NCBI GenBank assembly: GCA_947044365.1
Contig: OX345643.1
Span: forward strand, 734,501 to 798,500
DNA: 64,000 bases
DNA from: Petrosia ficiformis
Taxonomy: Eukaryota; Porifera; Demospongiae; Haplosclerida; Petrosiidae
Reading direction: 5' to 3'
The notes under the pieces were generated by a model. The model worked only from the letters and a program-made list of their open reading frames with translations, was not told where the DNA came from and searched no databases. How positions within the stretch are numbered: position 1 is the stretch's first letter; each line of letters opens with the position of its first letter. Below, in pieces: positions 29,573 to 43,990 of this stretch. The position numbers and the translations under genes are program-made.

Positions 29573-32500
29573 ATGTCGTCAAAAATTGATCTCCCTTTGA
29601 ATGAATTAGTTCGTTCAGGTAGATCCAGAGGTGGTCGTGGAAGAGGCAAGGGGGCAAATAAAAGAGGTGGAGGAACCCGGGGACAAGGAAAATTTAAGAA
29701 AGACTTTGGAGCAACTCGTGGAAGGGGAGGGAAATTTCGTGGACAAGGGAAAGGTATTGGTCGAGGTTCTGTCAAGTCACGACTAACTACAGAGAAACCA
29801 AAGGCATTTCAAAATGGTGGAGTGAATGATGAACAAGTATCTAAAGTGTCTGATCTTCGTGATTTGTTAGCTTCTAAAAACAAATCTACTGTGATGGATT
29901 TGCGAGCCAAACTACCTCCGAAACCTGAATCTTCACAGACTGAGAAACCAAACACTCGAAACAATCCTGGACTCAAAACCAAGAATAAACCTTTATACAT
30001 CTCATCTACTACTTTCTCTCGTTCAGCTAGTACTACACATTCTAGACCTCAGGCTTCATCAAGTGGAACCAGTTCTCGTTCTAAAGAGTCCTTCTCTTCC
30101 AGGAATTTCAGAGAGGCTGAACGCCGTCCACAATCTTTGTCTCGTTTGCCGACGACAGCTGAAGCAAAGAAGATCACAGTGACTGTACAAGGATTGAGCA
30201 AGACCACAAGCCAGGTAAGAAGACTGACGAATGATGATTCTCCAGGCATGATTTCCTGTTTATCCATCATCGTTACATTTTCCTATCGTTTCTTACATAG
30301 TATAATGTTAAAGATATTCGACACTTAGACCCTCAAGAGTGCCTACCATGTATTTGTAACGATCAAATTTATTATATTGCGCAACGCTAGAGTGCCTTTA
30401 GTAAAATACAGACGAATTGTGAGGTGAACAATGACAGAAGAGTTAATTCAGTGTATGTTTAAATAATATTGTTTGTTTTCACATTGGTCTTGTGTGTGTG
30501 TACACATGTATGTGTGCTGTCTCCCTTTCTGTCTGTGCCGTGTGTGTGTGTGTGTGTGTACACATTTAAGTGTGCTATCTACCGTGTGTGTGTACACATT
30601 TAGGTGTGCTGTCTGTATTGTGTGTGTGTGTGTGTCATTGAATGTTTCTCGATTGCTTGGGCTAATCATTGCATGACACTAACAACTCGAATCTGACTAC
30701 AACAACAGAATAAAGAACTATAGACAATTGTGAATTTAGTGCTGACCATTAGAAGTGTGTTAGAAGAATGTCGGTATCTATACTTGAAGAAAGTCAACAA
30801 CGATCATACGTCCTGAATGATCTCATTACTTGTTAAAGTTTGAAGAGATAATTTATGCTTCCTTGTTTCACAGAGACAAACATCTGCTGCTACACATCCA
30901 GATATTTTCACCTAATCAATATACATGTATACTTCTCTACCAGTTACTACATTGAGATATCTTCACCTATTCAGTATACATGTACATGTATACTTCTCTA
31001 CCAGCTACTACATCGAGACATCAATCAGTGTATGATTGTATTTTACTCTCCACCAAACACTTCTGTTATGGATACTTGGAATCGTACTAACTGTGTTTGG
31101 CTATCAAATTTAAATCCTACACCCATTTATACAAACCTTGCTAAATTCGACACGTCCTTCAGTAGCTAATATCTTGGTAAATGAATTTGAAAGGCATGCA
31201 TCAGATGGTGTTCTTATTGATCGATCGACTCTAGAGTAAACTTATTGCTGTTCGTGAGTAATTCGGATTACTGCATAATGAGATTTGGAGTCGTGTCATG
31301 TGATTGAGAAAGGATATCACTCTAATTTAAATTGTACTTGTATTGTATTGCTGAGAAATTAAGGTGATTGTACGGAAATCGTATCTCAATTCCTGCAAAT
31401 TCGTTCCTTCCAAGTTATTAAAATTGTTGAACTAATGTTGGAAAGTGTACTTCCATCTTGACATCATGAAACTCACCATCAGATGAAATGTTGCTATAAT
31501 AACTATATCTTTCCTGTATCATGATAGAAGGAGTGTTACCTGCTCTCTACCCTTGCTAATTACCTCGATACCCTCCCCTTTCATTAAAAGCAGTTAGGGA
31601 TAACCTTTGTTCCAGTCTTAATTCAGGGAGCCACCTCAACAACTTCATGTAAGGTTGTACATATGTCCCTTTCTATTTGTGCTGGTATCGGTAGTTAATA
31701 GTATAGACATCCCTCCTGTACAATTTTTATTGAGCTACTTGTTCTAAAATCCCTTCCCCTTTGTCCAGTATCTGTCAATTAGAGACTATCCCAGCAGCTT
31801 CAGCTAGAAGGCTGACGATCCACCTGTTCATGCAGAAACCTCAAAATGTTTTGCAAAGGCCACTCCACTTCTAATACTAGTACTCTTGCTAGCATAATGA
31901 CATTAATCTCCTTAGCTTGATTTCAGAACAGCCCAATCAGCGACTATCCCAGGAGCTTTGAATGAACAGCCAGAAGACTGACGATTATATTGACATTAAA
32001 CTCCCAAACTTGGTTTTCAAAACAGCCTTAGTTTCAGAGTGTCAATGTAGAAATTGTGTTGCCCATAGTAACGTTCTCAAGTCGTCTTCCTCATCATCAA
32101 ATATATGTTTTCATATGTGTATGTATGTATATGTAGTACATTTTAAGTAAAGTGTAGTGTTTCCAGTGACAAAAGATTACCATTCTCAATCGTCTAGTAT
32201 CAAAACTTAGCGCATTGCGTCTTATTTCACCCCTCCTCATGTTAATAGGTGTACCATAAAGAAGAAAGGCTCGCAGCAGCCATTGCAAGACAGAAAGAAA
32301 CACGTCAACAGAACTTCATGAGATCTAGAGAGGAATTCATTGCATCGACAATCACTTCAGCACTGTCTAATGACACACGAGGAATGATATCCTCATACCC
32401 TAGGGTAAGGAATCTAGATGTACGTTTGTTTCTTTCATTTCAATATACAAACAAATTAAAAGAACCCTCCCTTGTATCAGTACTCTGAGGTAGCAATACT

Positions 32501-33389
32501 TTCATAATGTCAAATTAACACTAGGCGGTTGCTATGGAAATTTACTTTGTAATTCTAAACTTTATTTTACAGTATCGTTCTCCATCGCCACCACCGATGG
32601 ATTACCAACGCTATGAACCTCAGCTACCACCCACGATGTCTATGCCTCTTCCTCCTCGTCAAAGGGGCCTAACTACTGTTACTACACTAGTAATATCTAA
32701 TCTAAATGATACAGTTTCTCATAATGATGTTCATGTAAGTTATTTTATGGTATCTATTGTCTTCAAATCATTAATGTTTTCACATCCTTTTATCCAGGAA
32801 TTATGCACTGCTATTGGTCCAGTGGATACTGTTGTCATGACAGCACCTGGAGTAGCTGAAGTGACATATCGTTACAAAGATGATGCTTTGGAAGCTTTCA
32901 AGAAATACAATCAAAGAAACTTGGATGGTAAGTATTGTATGATGTGACTAGACTAGTGTTGTTTTAGACAATGATGGCCACTTTTAGTTATAGTTTAAGG
33001 TGCCTATTATTGGCCCAATTTTCATTTCAGTTAGTTATAGTTATTACAGTAGACTGTGAGTATGGAGCTGAGTATACTCATGAGCAAAAAAAGCCTGCAC
33101 CTAGTGGGGCTTGAACCCAGAAGGCCAGCACTTTAACCAACAGGCCACTAGTACATCCCTTAATCAATTATAGTACTTAGCTATTGATGAACAATATTTT
33201 CTATCTCTTTAAGGGATGCCAATGATGTGTCGATTACAACCAGGAGGTCCTTCTAGTCGTATGCGTCCTCCTCCTCCCCCTCCTCCTCCTCCTCCTCCTC
33301 CTCCTCCTCCACCCACTATGAACGTGTACACCACTCGTTCTAGTCCTTATCCTGACAGTATGTATGTAAGTCATGGAAACTATTACTAA
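29573..33389 (+). CDS. POLDIP3: POLDIP3/SKAR-like mRNA export adaptor
   Basis: Exons 29573-30214, 32249-32404, 32573-32734, 32798-32927, 33214-33389; 421 residues. Seen: an N-terminal IDLPLNELVRSGR that fits the UAP56-binding motif of export adaptors, an RG-rich stretch (residues 17-65), two DLRDLL / DLRAKL units like the DAREKL repeats of SKAR, a Ser-rich linker, a coiled segment (EERLAAAIARQKETRQQ), and an RRM with TLVISNLNDTVSHNDV, PGVAEVTYRYKDDALEAFKK and LDGMPMMCRLQ, which match the SKAR RRM. After the RRM comes a run of prolines coded by a (CCT)n tract at 33268-33312. In vertebrates SKAR links S6K1 and the exon-junction/TREX machinery to translation. The stop at 33387-33389 is chosen by read-through; the C-terminal LFKSSG-type tail of vertebrate POLDIP3 is not seen. 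Confidence 0.85.
32945..33050. mobile_element. Fragment of the TAGTGTTGTTTTAG repeat family
   Basis: ACTAGTGTTGTTTTAGACAA then ATGGCCACTTTTAGTTATAG. Related copies at 34390-34480, 38555-38745 (both ends present), 61380-61515, 8760-9050 and 7725-7830. Confidence 0.65.
33065..33170 (-). mobile_element. tRNA-derived SINE-like element
   Basis: On the minus strand: TGGCCTGTTGGTTAAAG (A-box like) and GGGTTCAAGCCCCACTAG (B-box like, with the T-loop TTCAAGC) some 25 bp apart, bounded by pairing ACTAGTGG / CCACTAGG. This is tRNA architecture without an anticodon arm of normal form. A second copy at 34515-34605 belongs to the segmental duplicate. Confidence 0.65.
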
Positions 33390-33788
33390 TTAGTGACATT
33401 GGAATGAGTCTGATCTATTGGTACGGGAATGAGTCTTATCTATTTCATTTCTGTTCCAAGTTAACCACTCAACACTTGCGACTGTTAATGTAAGATAAAC
33501 TTATGAATATTCATATATTTACTATCAAGTGTATTTAATTGCTCCAAGTAAATTTTCTTGTACATAACTATATACCTTTGATAATATTTCCTTTTTTTTT
33601 GTTGTGTTGTGTTATTTACTTTGGAAAAAAGATGTCTTAATAATCATAATGATAGTACATGTGTATATTCCACATTTCTACTAGAGTTAAATATATTTAT
33701 GCAACTGGAGTTCTTTCTCAAGTACTGGAGAGTTGTGTACATGGTTATATCAGTTTTCTGTGATAATATAATATTAAGAGACAATGTT

Positions 33789-34735
33789 TAATTATAGAAA
33801 TATCAGATTCGTTATCTTCTCCTCTGGGTGATAAAGATAGATTTTGAGCATGTACTAAAGGAGGGGTGGAGTTGCTGATACACACTCATGAATTTGATTT
33901 GGTTAATTATGCAGACTGGTGCTAAAAAAGAAGCTGAACAAAAGGTTAGATGGAAGGAGATCAGAACATCTGAAAGTAGAAGTAATCTCTAAACTATTTT
34001 TAATTGATTTTACAGCATCGTTCTCCATTACCACCACCAATGGATTACCAACGCTATGATGAACCTCAGCTACCACCTACGATGTCTATTCCTCTTCCTC
34101 CTCATCAGAGGGGCCTAACTACTGTTACTACACTAGTAATATCTAATCTAAGTGACACAGTTTCTCATAATGATGTCCATGTAAGGAATCTATTGTCATC
34201 AAATCATTAATGTCTTCACATCCTCTTATCCAGGAATTATGCACTGCTATTGGTCCAGTGGATACTGTTGTCATGACAGCACCTGGAGTAGCTGAAGTGA
34301 CATATCTTTACAAAGATGATGCTTTGGAAGCTTTCAAGAAATTCAATCAAAAGAACTTGAATGGTAGGTCTTGTATAATGTGACTAGACTAGTGTTGTTT
34401 TAGACAATGATGGCCACTTTTAGTTATAGTTTAAAAGAGTTTAAGGTGTCCATTATTGGCCCAATTTTCATTTCAGTTAATTACAGTAGACTTTGAGGGT
34501 GGAGCTGAGTATACTCATGAGCAAAAAAAGCCTGCACCTAGTGGGGCTTGAACCCGGAAGGCCAGCACTTAACCAATAGGCCACTAGTACATCCTTTACT
34601 ATAATTATAGTATTTGGCTATTGATGAACAACCTTTTCTATCTCTTCAAGGGATGCCAATGATGTGTCGATTACAACCAGAAGGTCCTTCTAGTCATGTA
34701 TCCTCCTCTTCCCCCTCCTCCTCCTCCTAATTGCT
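33789..34735 (+). pseudogene. Partial duplicate of POLDIP3-TFPT-ZNF330 junction
   Basis: 33789-33900 copies the TFPT last exon (minus strand) but lacks its upstream exons. 33915-33990 copies the first coding exon of ZNF330 in degenerate form (GCTAAAAAAGAAGCTGAACA). 34015-34183, 34234-34363 and 34651-34730 copy POLDIP3 exons 3, 4 and the start of 5, where the polyproline tract is lost and a stop follows. The copied RRM exons keep open frames and splice sites, so inclusion in a POLDIP3 or fusion transcript cannot be ruled out, but no start or full gene is present. Confidence 0.8.
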
Positions 34736-34980
34736 CCAAGAAAAATACACATCAATTTTCTTGTACATATATAAATAACTTTGCCTTTTTTTTGTTGTGT
34801 TGTGTTATTTACTTTGGAAAAAAGATGTCTTAATAATCATAATGATAGTACATGTGTATATTCCACATTTCTACTAGAGTTAAATATATTTATGCAACCG
34901 GAGTTCTTTCTCAAGTACTGGAGAGTTGTGTACATGGTTATATCAGTTTTCTGTGATAATATAATATTAAGAGATGATGT

Positions 34981-35478
34981 TTAATTTATAGAAATATCAG
35001 ATTCGTTATCTTCTCCTCTGGGTGATAAAGATAGATTTTGAGCATGTACTAAAGGATGTGGTGAAGTTGTTGATACAGGGGGATTCACTCCCGAATTCAA
35101 AAGTGGACAAGTTTGTGATGTCTGCTTTGAATGAGATTTAGTCTTAGTTCTTGTCTTACCAGGCTTATTGTATCTTTCTAATCGTCTACTAATAAAACTA
35201 TTAATTAAGAAAGGTATAATTATAATTTATATATTATATTATATATATATAATTATTGTCAGGTGGTATTTCAAACTCACTCTTTTTCGTATTCTGTTTC
35301 TTCGATGAGTTTCTGAATCTTCAGTAATCTTTTATACAAGCATTCATTGACCTTTAGAGATTGTGTTACTATTTTTCTATACTATGAACCTAATGGCTCT
35401 ACATACCTTCTCCAGTTCATCACACTTTCTTTTTATCACAACATATTTCTTTCTCCATACATCTCCCTGGTCCTCCAT
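34981..35478 (-). CDS. TFPT: TFPT/INO80F-like chromatin-remodelling subunit
   Basis: Exons 35478-35407, 35351-35281, 35197-34981; 360 bases, 119 residues. The protein starts MEDQGDVWRKKYVVIKRKC and continues DELEKVNECLYKRLLKIQK, LIEETEYEKDFISRRLERY, NKPGKTRTKTKSHSK and a Ser-rich tail ending DNESDISIN. The coiled coil has the pattern of the TFPT core (RRKYQAL..C.EIEQVNE..L.RL..VQ; ERRFL.R.LD.Y), a subunit of the INO80 complex. It lacks the long acidic and proline-rich extensions of the human protein. The ATG lies 50 bp from the ZNF330 ATG on the other strand. Family assignment rests on the coiled-coil pattern only. Confidence 0.7.
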
Positions 35479-35528
35479 CAATAGTGGTGGGTGGTTGATA
35501 ATCTATGGGTGTGGTTTAAAGGTCTAGT
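35479..35528. promoter_or_regulatory. 50-bp bidirectional TFPT / ZNF330 start region
   Basis: Only 50 bp between opposite ATG codons, holding ATCTATGGGTGTGGTTTAAA. Transcription start sites must lie within each other's coding or leader sequence, or leaders are near zero length. Confidence 0.45.
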
Positions 35529-38991
<3,463 letters not shown>

Positions 38992-39107
38992 TAATAATTA
39001 GTGTTTAGATTTGATGCATTCATTTCAGTCAAATTAGAAGTTCAATATTTAATAAAGCTATGAGTACACAAAGTAAAGAGTTAAATAGAGTCTGAGATGA
39101 TGTCCTA

Positions 39108-42100
39108 TTAGTTCAAAACTGATATTTTCTTTGTGAATGATGGAGCAGGAAACAAATACTCTCTCATTACTGAATCCAGTTCACCCAAAGCAGCTTGGGC
39201 ATGAGTCCGTGTTAGCAAGTCTGGATCTGTTGATTCTACATGTTTCAGAATACGGTAGAGTTGTAAAAGAGAATCTCCCAGTACCTACATGTAGTGACAA
39301 TAAATAATACTGAAATTGAAACATTTATTAAAAGTGGTTCTCAGAACTACCTTCAAGAAGTGACATTCTCTACAATAACAATTTCATGTAATGATTATGA
39401 GAGTACTATGCTATTCACAAAGAAGGGCTTGCCTTGTTTTGTACAATGTATCTACATGATGATGACTTGATGTACTCACCTGAACCGTGTCTCTGTCTAA
39501 TCCTTTAAACAGTTGTTTAATAACTGTTACTGCAGCTTGTCTTGCTTGAGTATCAGGATCAGACTGAACCACATGTTTCAGTAAACTCACAATCTGTGAT
39601 AAATAAATTCAGATTATAATTATAATGTTCCGATTACAAAACTTAAATACAAAAGTGAATTTATGAACTTGGAAGGAAAATTACTTCTTTGAATGTGGCT
39701 TAGTGTGATTTGTAGCTATTGTACGGAGTTTATATATAATTATACACATTTACTGGTTAATGCTTACTTCGTTTTGGACAGCAGCAAAGGAAAATTTCAT
39801 AAGACTACAAATATCAGCAAGGTTTGATAGAGCACTAACTCTAAGAAGAGGCTCTGAGCTTTGGACATTAGTCAGAACAGATGACATTAGCTCATTTGAA
39901 AAATGAGGCAGCATTTCTCCCATGTCTTGAACCACTTTCATCAAAGCTTCTCCAATCTTAATACGCCATTGCAAATTATGCTCTGATAAGTGTCTTGAGG
40001 ATGAAAGATTGCTATCTCCATTTTCTTTCCTGGGTGTACCATGACCAGAAGAATCAAGAACTTTTGGACTCTTGTCTTTAATGTACAGTCCCTCATCACT
40101 ACATTTCTCTTTGTTATTATCATCAAATTGTCCATACTCACGACAGAGTATTTGCAACACTTCTTTAGGTCTTGTAGAAGCAGCTATTACTAGTCCTCGG
40201 ATAGCAGCCAAGTATATATATGAATCAGAATGGCCAATGTGTTCTTTAAATATACTAAGTACAGTATCAATGTGTTTCATTGTAGTCTCGTCTCTGTCTT
40301 GTACAAGCCGAGTGAGTTGAACAAGACCATGAGCTTGAACAGGTAGTAAAGGGTCTTTAAGATCATTCAATGCTTGTTGGAAACAAAAGGCTTGTTCATT
40401 CTTGCCTTCACCAGCACTCTCATCAACGTCTCTAGATGAATCTGGTAGTTCTTGAATCAATGGAGCAACTAGTTTCCTTTCCTTCACACCATGTGTCCTT
40501 GTGTCATCTTTGACTTCAGTATCGACTGATAAGGCTTTCTGACTGACAGACACACCCTCTTTCTTTTTACTAGTTCCTTTACCCAACTGTTGAGCTCTCT
40601 CCTGCATATTGGTAGTCCACACTGCACCTAATGTAACAATACAGATCTTCAATTCACCAGAAAGTAGAGCAAGGTTTCTGTCTGAATAATTCTGCGATAT
40701 TTCTTCCAAATTTGGCAACATCTCCGATAGGATGGGTCTCAACTTGCGTGAAATCTATCAAAAGAAATTTATTTTATTTGTCTTCATTCATAAAGCATAG
40801 AAAACACTGAGATGAATAAACATACATGTAATTATAATAAATAACATTATTGATTATACTATCAGTTTTCAATGTTCCTGCTTAACTTCATTAGTAAATA
40901 GAGTGACTAGACCACTCAGTCCACTACTGACCTCTACAATATCATAATACTAAACAATGACCATTATTTTAACAGTGTTGCTGACATCATTAGCAAACTA
41001 AGTGATTAGACCACTCAGTCACTAATAATTTGATAAGCAGTACTCACTTGTGTACCAGCTGTTATTATAGCTGAGAGTAGACCAAATGCTATACTCAAAG
41101 TCACATGACCACCTGTGATCTCTTCCTGTGTATCCTCCATTGAAAATAATATCTTTTCTTTCTTTCTCATTAGTCTAAAAGCATGACATCTCACAATGAT
41201 TGATAATGTTTCTACTAACGATAACTCGTCAATATCCTGAAGTATCTTATCACCAATCTGTTCACAGATAGCAGCAGTAATATATAAAACTAATGTAGAA
41301 GAGAATGAATGAGCCTCCGATATATCATCAAGTCTTGTCCTCTCCTCCCATTCTAAGAGAACCTTGTTTCCACTTTCAATAGTACCATCCTCTCTTGTTC
41401 CTCTAGAATCCGTCTGTTGTATTTCTGATAAACTAAAGCATTCTCTTTTTAGTACTGACCCTAAATATTTCACACAATGAAGGAACAGGGATCCCACAAT
41501 GCCACATCTTTGTAGCTCAGAATCGAGTAACAACTCCATCAGACAAGAACCTATATCCTCCATCAATTCTGAATCTGAAACATACACTTGTGAACTTAAT
41601 TTGTCCTCAACTATTAGCCCTTCTTCCCCACACATCAATACTAGGGTATCAGGAAGTTTCTTAAATTGATTTTGAGATTGTTGGGTTTCGGAAGATATAC
41701 GGAGCAAATAGCTAAAGAAATGAAGTTGAGTTGTTGTGTCACATGGTTTCAGAATTTGAATAATAAGTGATTTGGTGAGTGAACTATAAAGAGAAAGAAT
41801 CTGACAATAATATACAATAAATAATATCATACAGCAGGGGGGACATCCCACCTTTAGGCTTTAACATGAGCCCCCCCCTCCCCTACATTTCAAACTAAAA
41901 ATATTTCAACATGCAAGTGACACAGCAATAGGGTCGAATTGGGCATCAGGATTTTCTAAATTTAAAAAGACCATTAGTCCGAAACTGAGGCAATATGCAG
42001 GGTTTCATCCCCCCAGAGCAGTGTGCATGATCGATTCCTTAACAAACAATCCTGTATGAAACCTTGTTTGTGTATACAATACTTGTGTGTACAATATTTC

Positions 42101-43990
42101 ATTACCTCTGTAAACAGCTATCTTTGTTATCGCTACTTCTAGTAGCTCTCCACACTTCAAATAAAATTGGGAGATATGATATGACAATACTCATAAAAGG
42201 TGAAGTGGATCCCACAAGAAGAAGAATCTAAGTTTAATTAATTGAGACCACTGAAAGAGAATGGAGTCCTCTCACCTTTTCTATATTTTTTAGACAGGTA
42301 ACTAGTGTAGACAACTTGATATCAGTGTCACAATCTGCATGTATGCATGTGTGGTGAAAATGAACTTGCAGGGAGGATCAACTTTTTTATTCTATTCAAC
42401 ATACCTCCTGCTAGCTGTTGTAATGGCTGAAGAAGCTGAGACAGTAAGTATTTTAAAGTGAGATCATAATTATGAGTAAGCATGGTGGATAAAATGGCTA
42501 CAGCAACTCTTAGAAATTTTCCTTCTTGAGAAGATGTGAAGAGAGATAGTACCTTGAGGAAACATACATACGATTAACAGAAGACTTCAAGTACTACCTA
42601 TTAATCTTAACCTACTCACTTGAGGGCATAATATACTATAGTACTGGTCTACTGACACTGCTCGAGATGGACAACTTGATACTATCTTAGCAACTGCCTG
42701 ACATTTTCGCCAATCATCGTGACCTCCTATTCCTTGGCTACAAGTTCCACCTGTAATGTAGTGCTGTACTACTGTATTATCCTATGTATCTAATATAAGC
42801 ATACCTTGTGTAGTGTCAAATATACCTCTCAGAATGTAATGTAAGCCATTATTTTGTAATAGTCTTTCTGACAAAAGTTGACCACAAGTTTTACGAAACC
42901 AGGACGGAGTACCTTCTCTTGTCTGCGGCCTTTTAGGAGCACCTTGAAGAAGAAGCAAATCTTGAACTAATATAGGTTGATGAACTTTATTTAAATATGC
43001 AGCAAGCTGTTCTTTACACCAAAGTCTCTCTTCATTTGACAGTTCAAGTGAACTTGTTTCTGACTGAATTTGAGAATTCTCTTTGCCTGAAAGATGAACC
43101 TTGCCAGGGATGTTAGTGCAGGAACTTGGTATCATAGCTCGTAGGGAGCATTCAGGAGCATATATTATTTGAATTAGAGCTGCTAAAATATCAGAACGAA
43201 GTACTGAAGTGAGAATCAAAGAGGCAAACATAGGATTATTCATAAAACTTAGTAACATCTTTATACATTTGTAAAGAAATGAATTTCGTTGTGTAAGTGA
43301 CAGGTGAGTAAACTTATTGACTTCCATGGAGCTGTTAGTACGAGCTCTTAATGACACACCCACACCAGGTAAAAGGTGTGGGTAGGTACCAAGAAGTGAT
43401 ACAAACTGTAGTAAGGAACACAGTGTTTTTTCATCAGCAACACTTAACAGGTTTTTTGGTGCAGAAGAACTTTTCTTTGGTGCATTTGATGTGCATAATG
43501 GGTTTTTCGATGTAGCGGATGGACTCAATGGGTTTGCCGATACAGTGGAAGAACTCACTAAGTTCTTTGGTGAAGTGGACACACTCTCTGATGTAATTGG
43601 TGTCCTCACAGGTGGTAGTGAATTCGTATCATCAGACATCAACTGACTGAGTACAAGTAATAGCGTAAGCCCTTCTGTTATAAAGTCCCAATATACACAC
43701 TCAATACCTGTTGTCATGGTGCTTTCAAAAGTGATATCATAATTTTTTCTGACTTCATATATTTTTCTTTCAATATCTTCTGATTTTTTGAGTTTTCTAC
43801 TGAGCATCAGATTGTAAGATAGTCTTTCCAACCATCCCTGAGGTGCACTAGGATCTTTTTCAGAAGATATCAGCTGTCTGATTGCTGCAAGAACACACAC
43901 CTGTCCCAAATTCTCCATGATCCATTTAATTAATAAATTAGGTGTGGCTAGTGGCTCAACTAAAGATGGCAGCTTTGTCCACTGCAACAA
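39108..43990 (-). CDS. TANGO6: TANGO6 (transport and Golgi organisation 6; RTP1 domains)
   Basis: Large HEAT/ARM-type protein linked to Golgi organisation and, through its RTP1 domains, related to yeast Rtp1 (RNA polymerase II assembly/transport). Exons in transcript order: 43990-42805, 42750-42620, 42552-42405, 42334-42276, 42227-42106, 41783-41048, 40754-39768, 39593-39480, 39284-39108; 1219 residues (human 1094). Family features seen: SAPQGWLERLSYNLM near the N-terminus, a long helical solenoid, LLPVQAHGLVQLTRLVQDRDE with FKEHIGHSDSYIYLAAIRGL, and the C-terminal ARQAAVTVIKQLFKGL, HAQAALGELDSVMREYLFP. An insert of Pro/Ser/Asn repeats (about residues 135-170) is lineage-specific. Two starts are possible: 43990 (overlapping RINT1) or MENLGQVC at 43918 (1195 residues). 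Confidence 0.88.
43918..43990. promoter_or_regulatory. Head-to-head TANGO6 / RINT1 start region
   Basis: RINT1's ATG is 43966 on plus; TANGO6's possible ATGs are 43990 and 43918 on minus. Either the coding sequences overlap by 25 bp or they are 47 bp apart. The shared leader must be extremely short. Confidence 0.5.

Noticed and set aside
33798..33847. Alternative last POLDIP3 exon coding for ISDSLSSPLGDKDRF
   Set aside because: This is the antisense of a decayed copy of the TFPT last exon, and POLDIP3 already has a stop by read-through at 33389.
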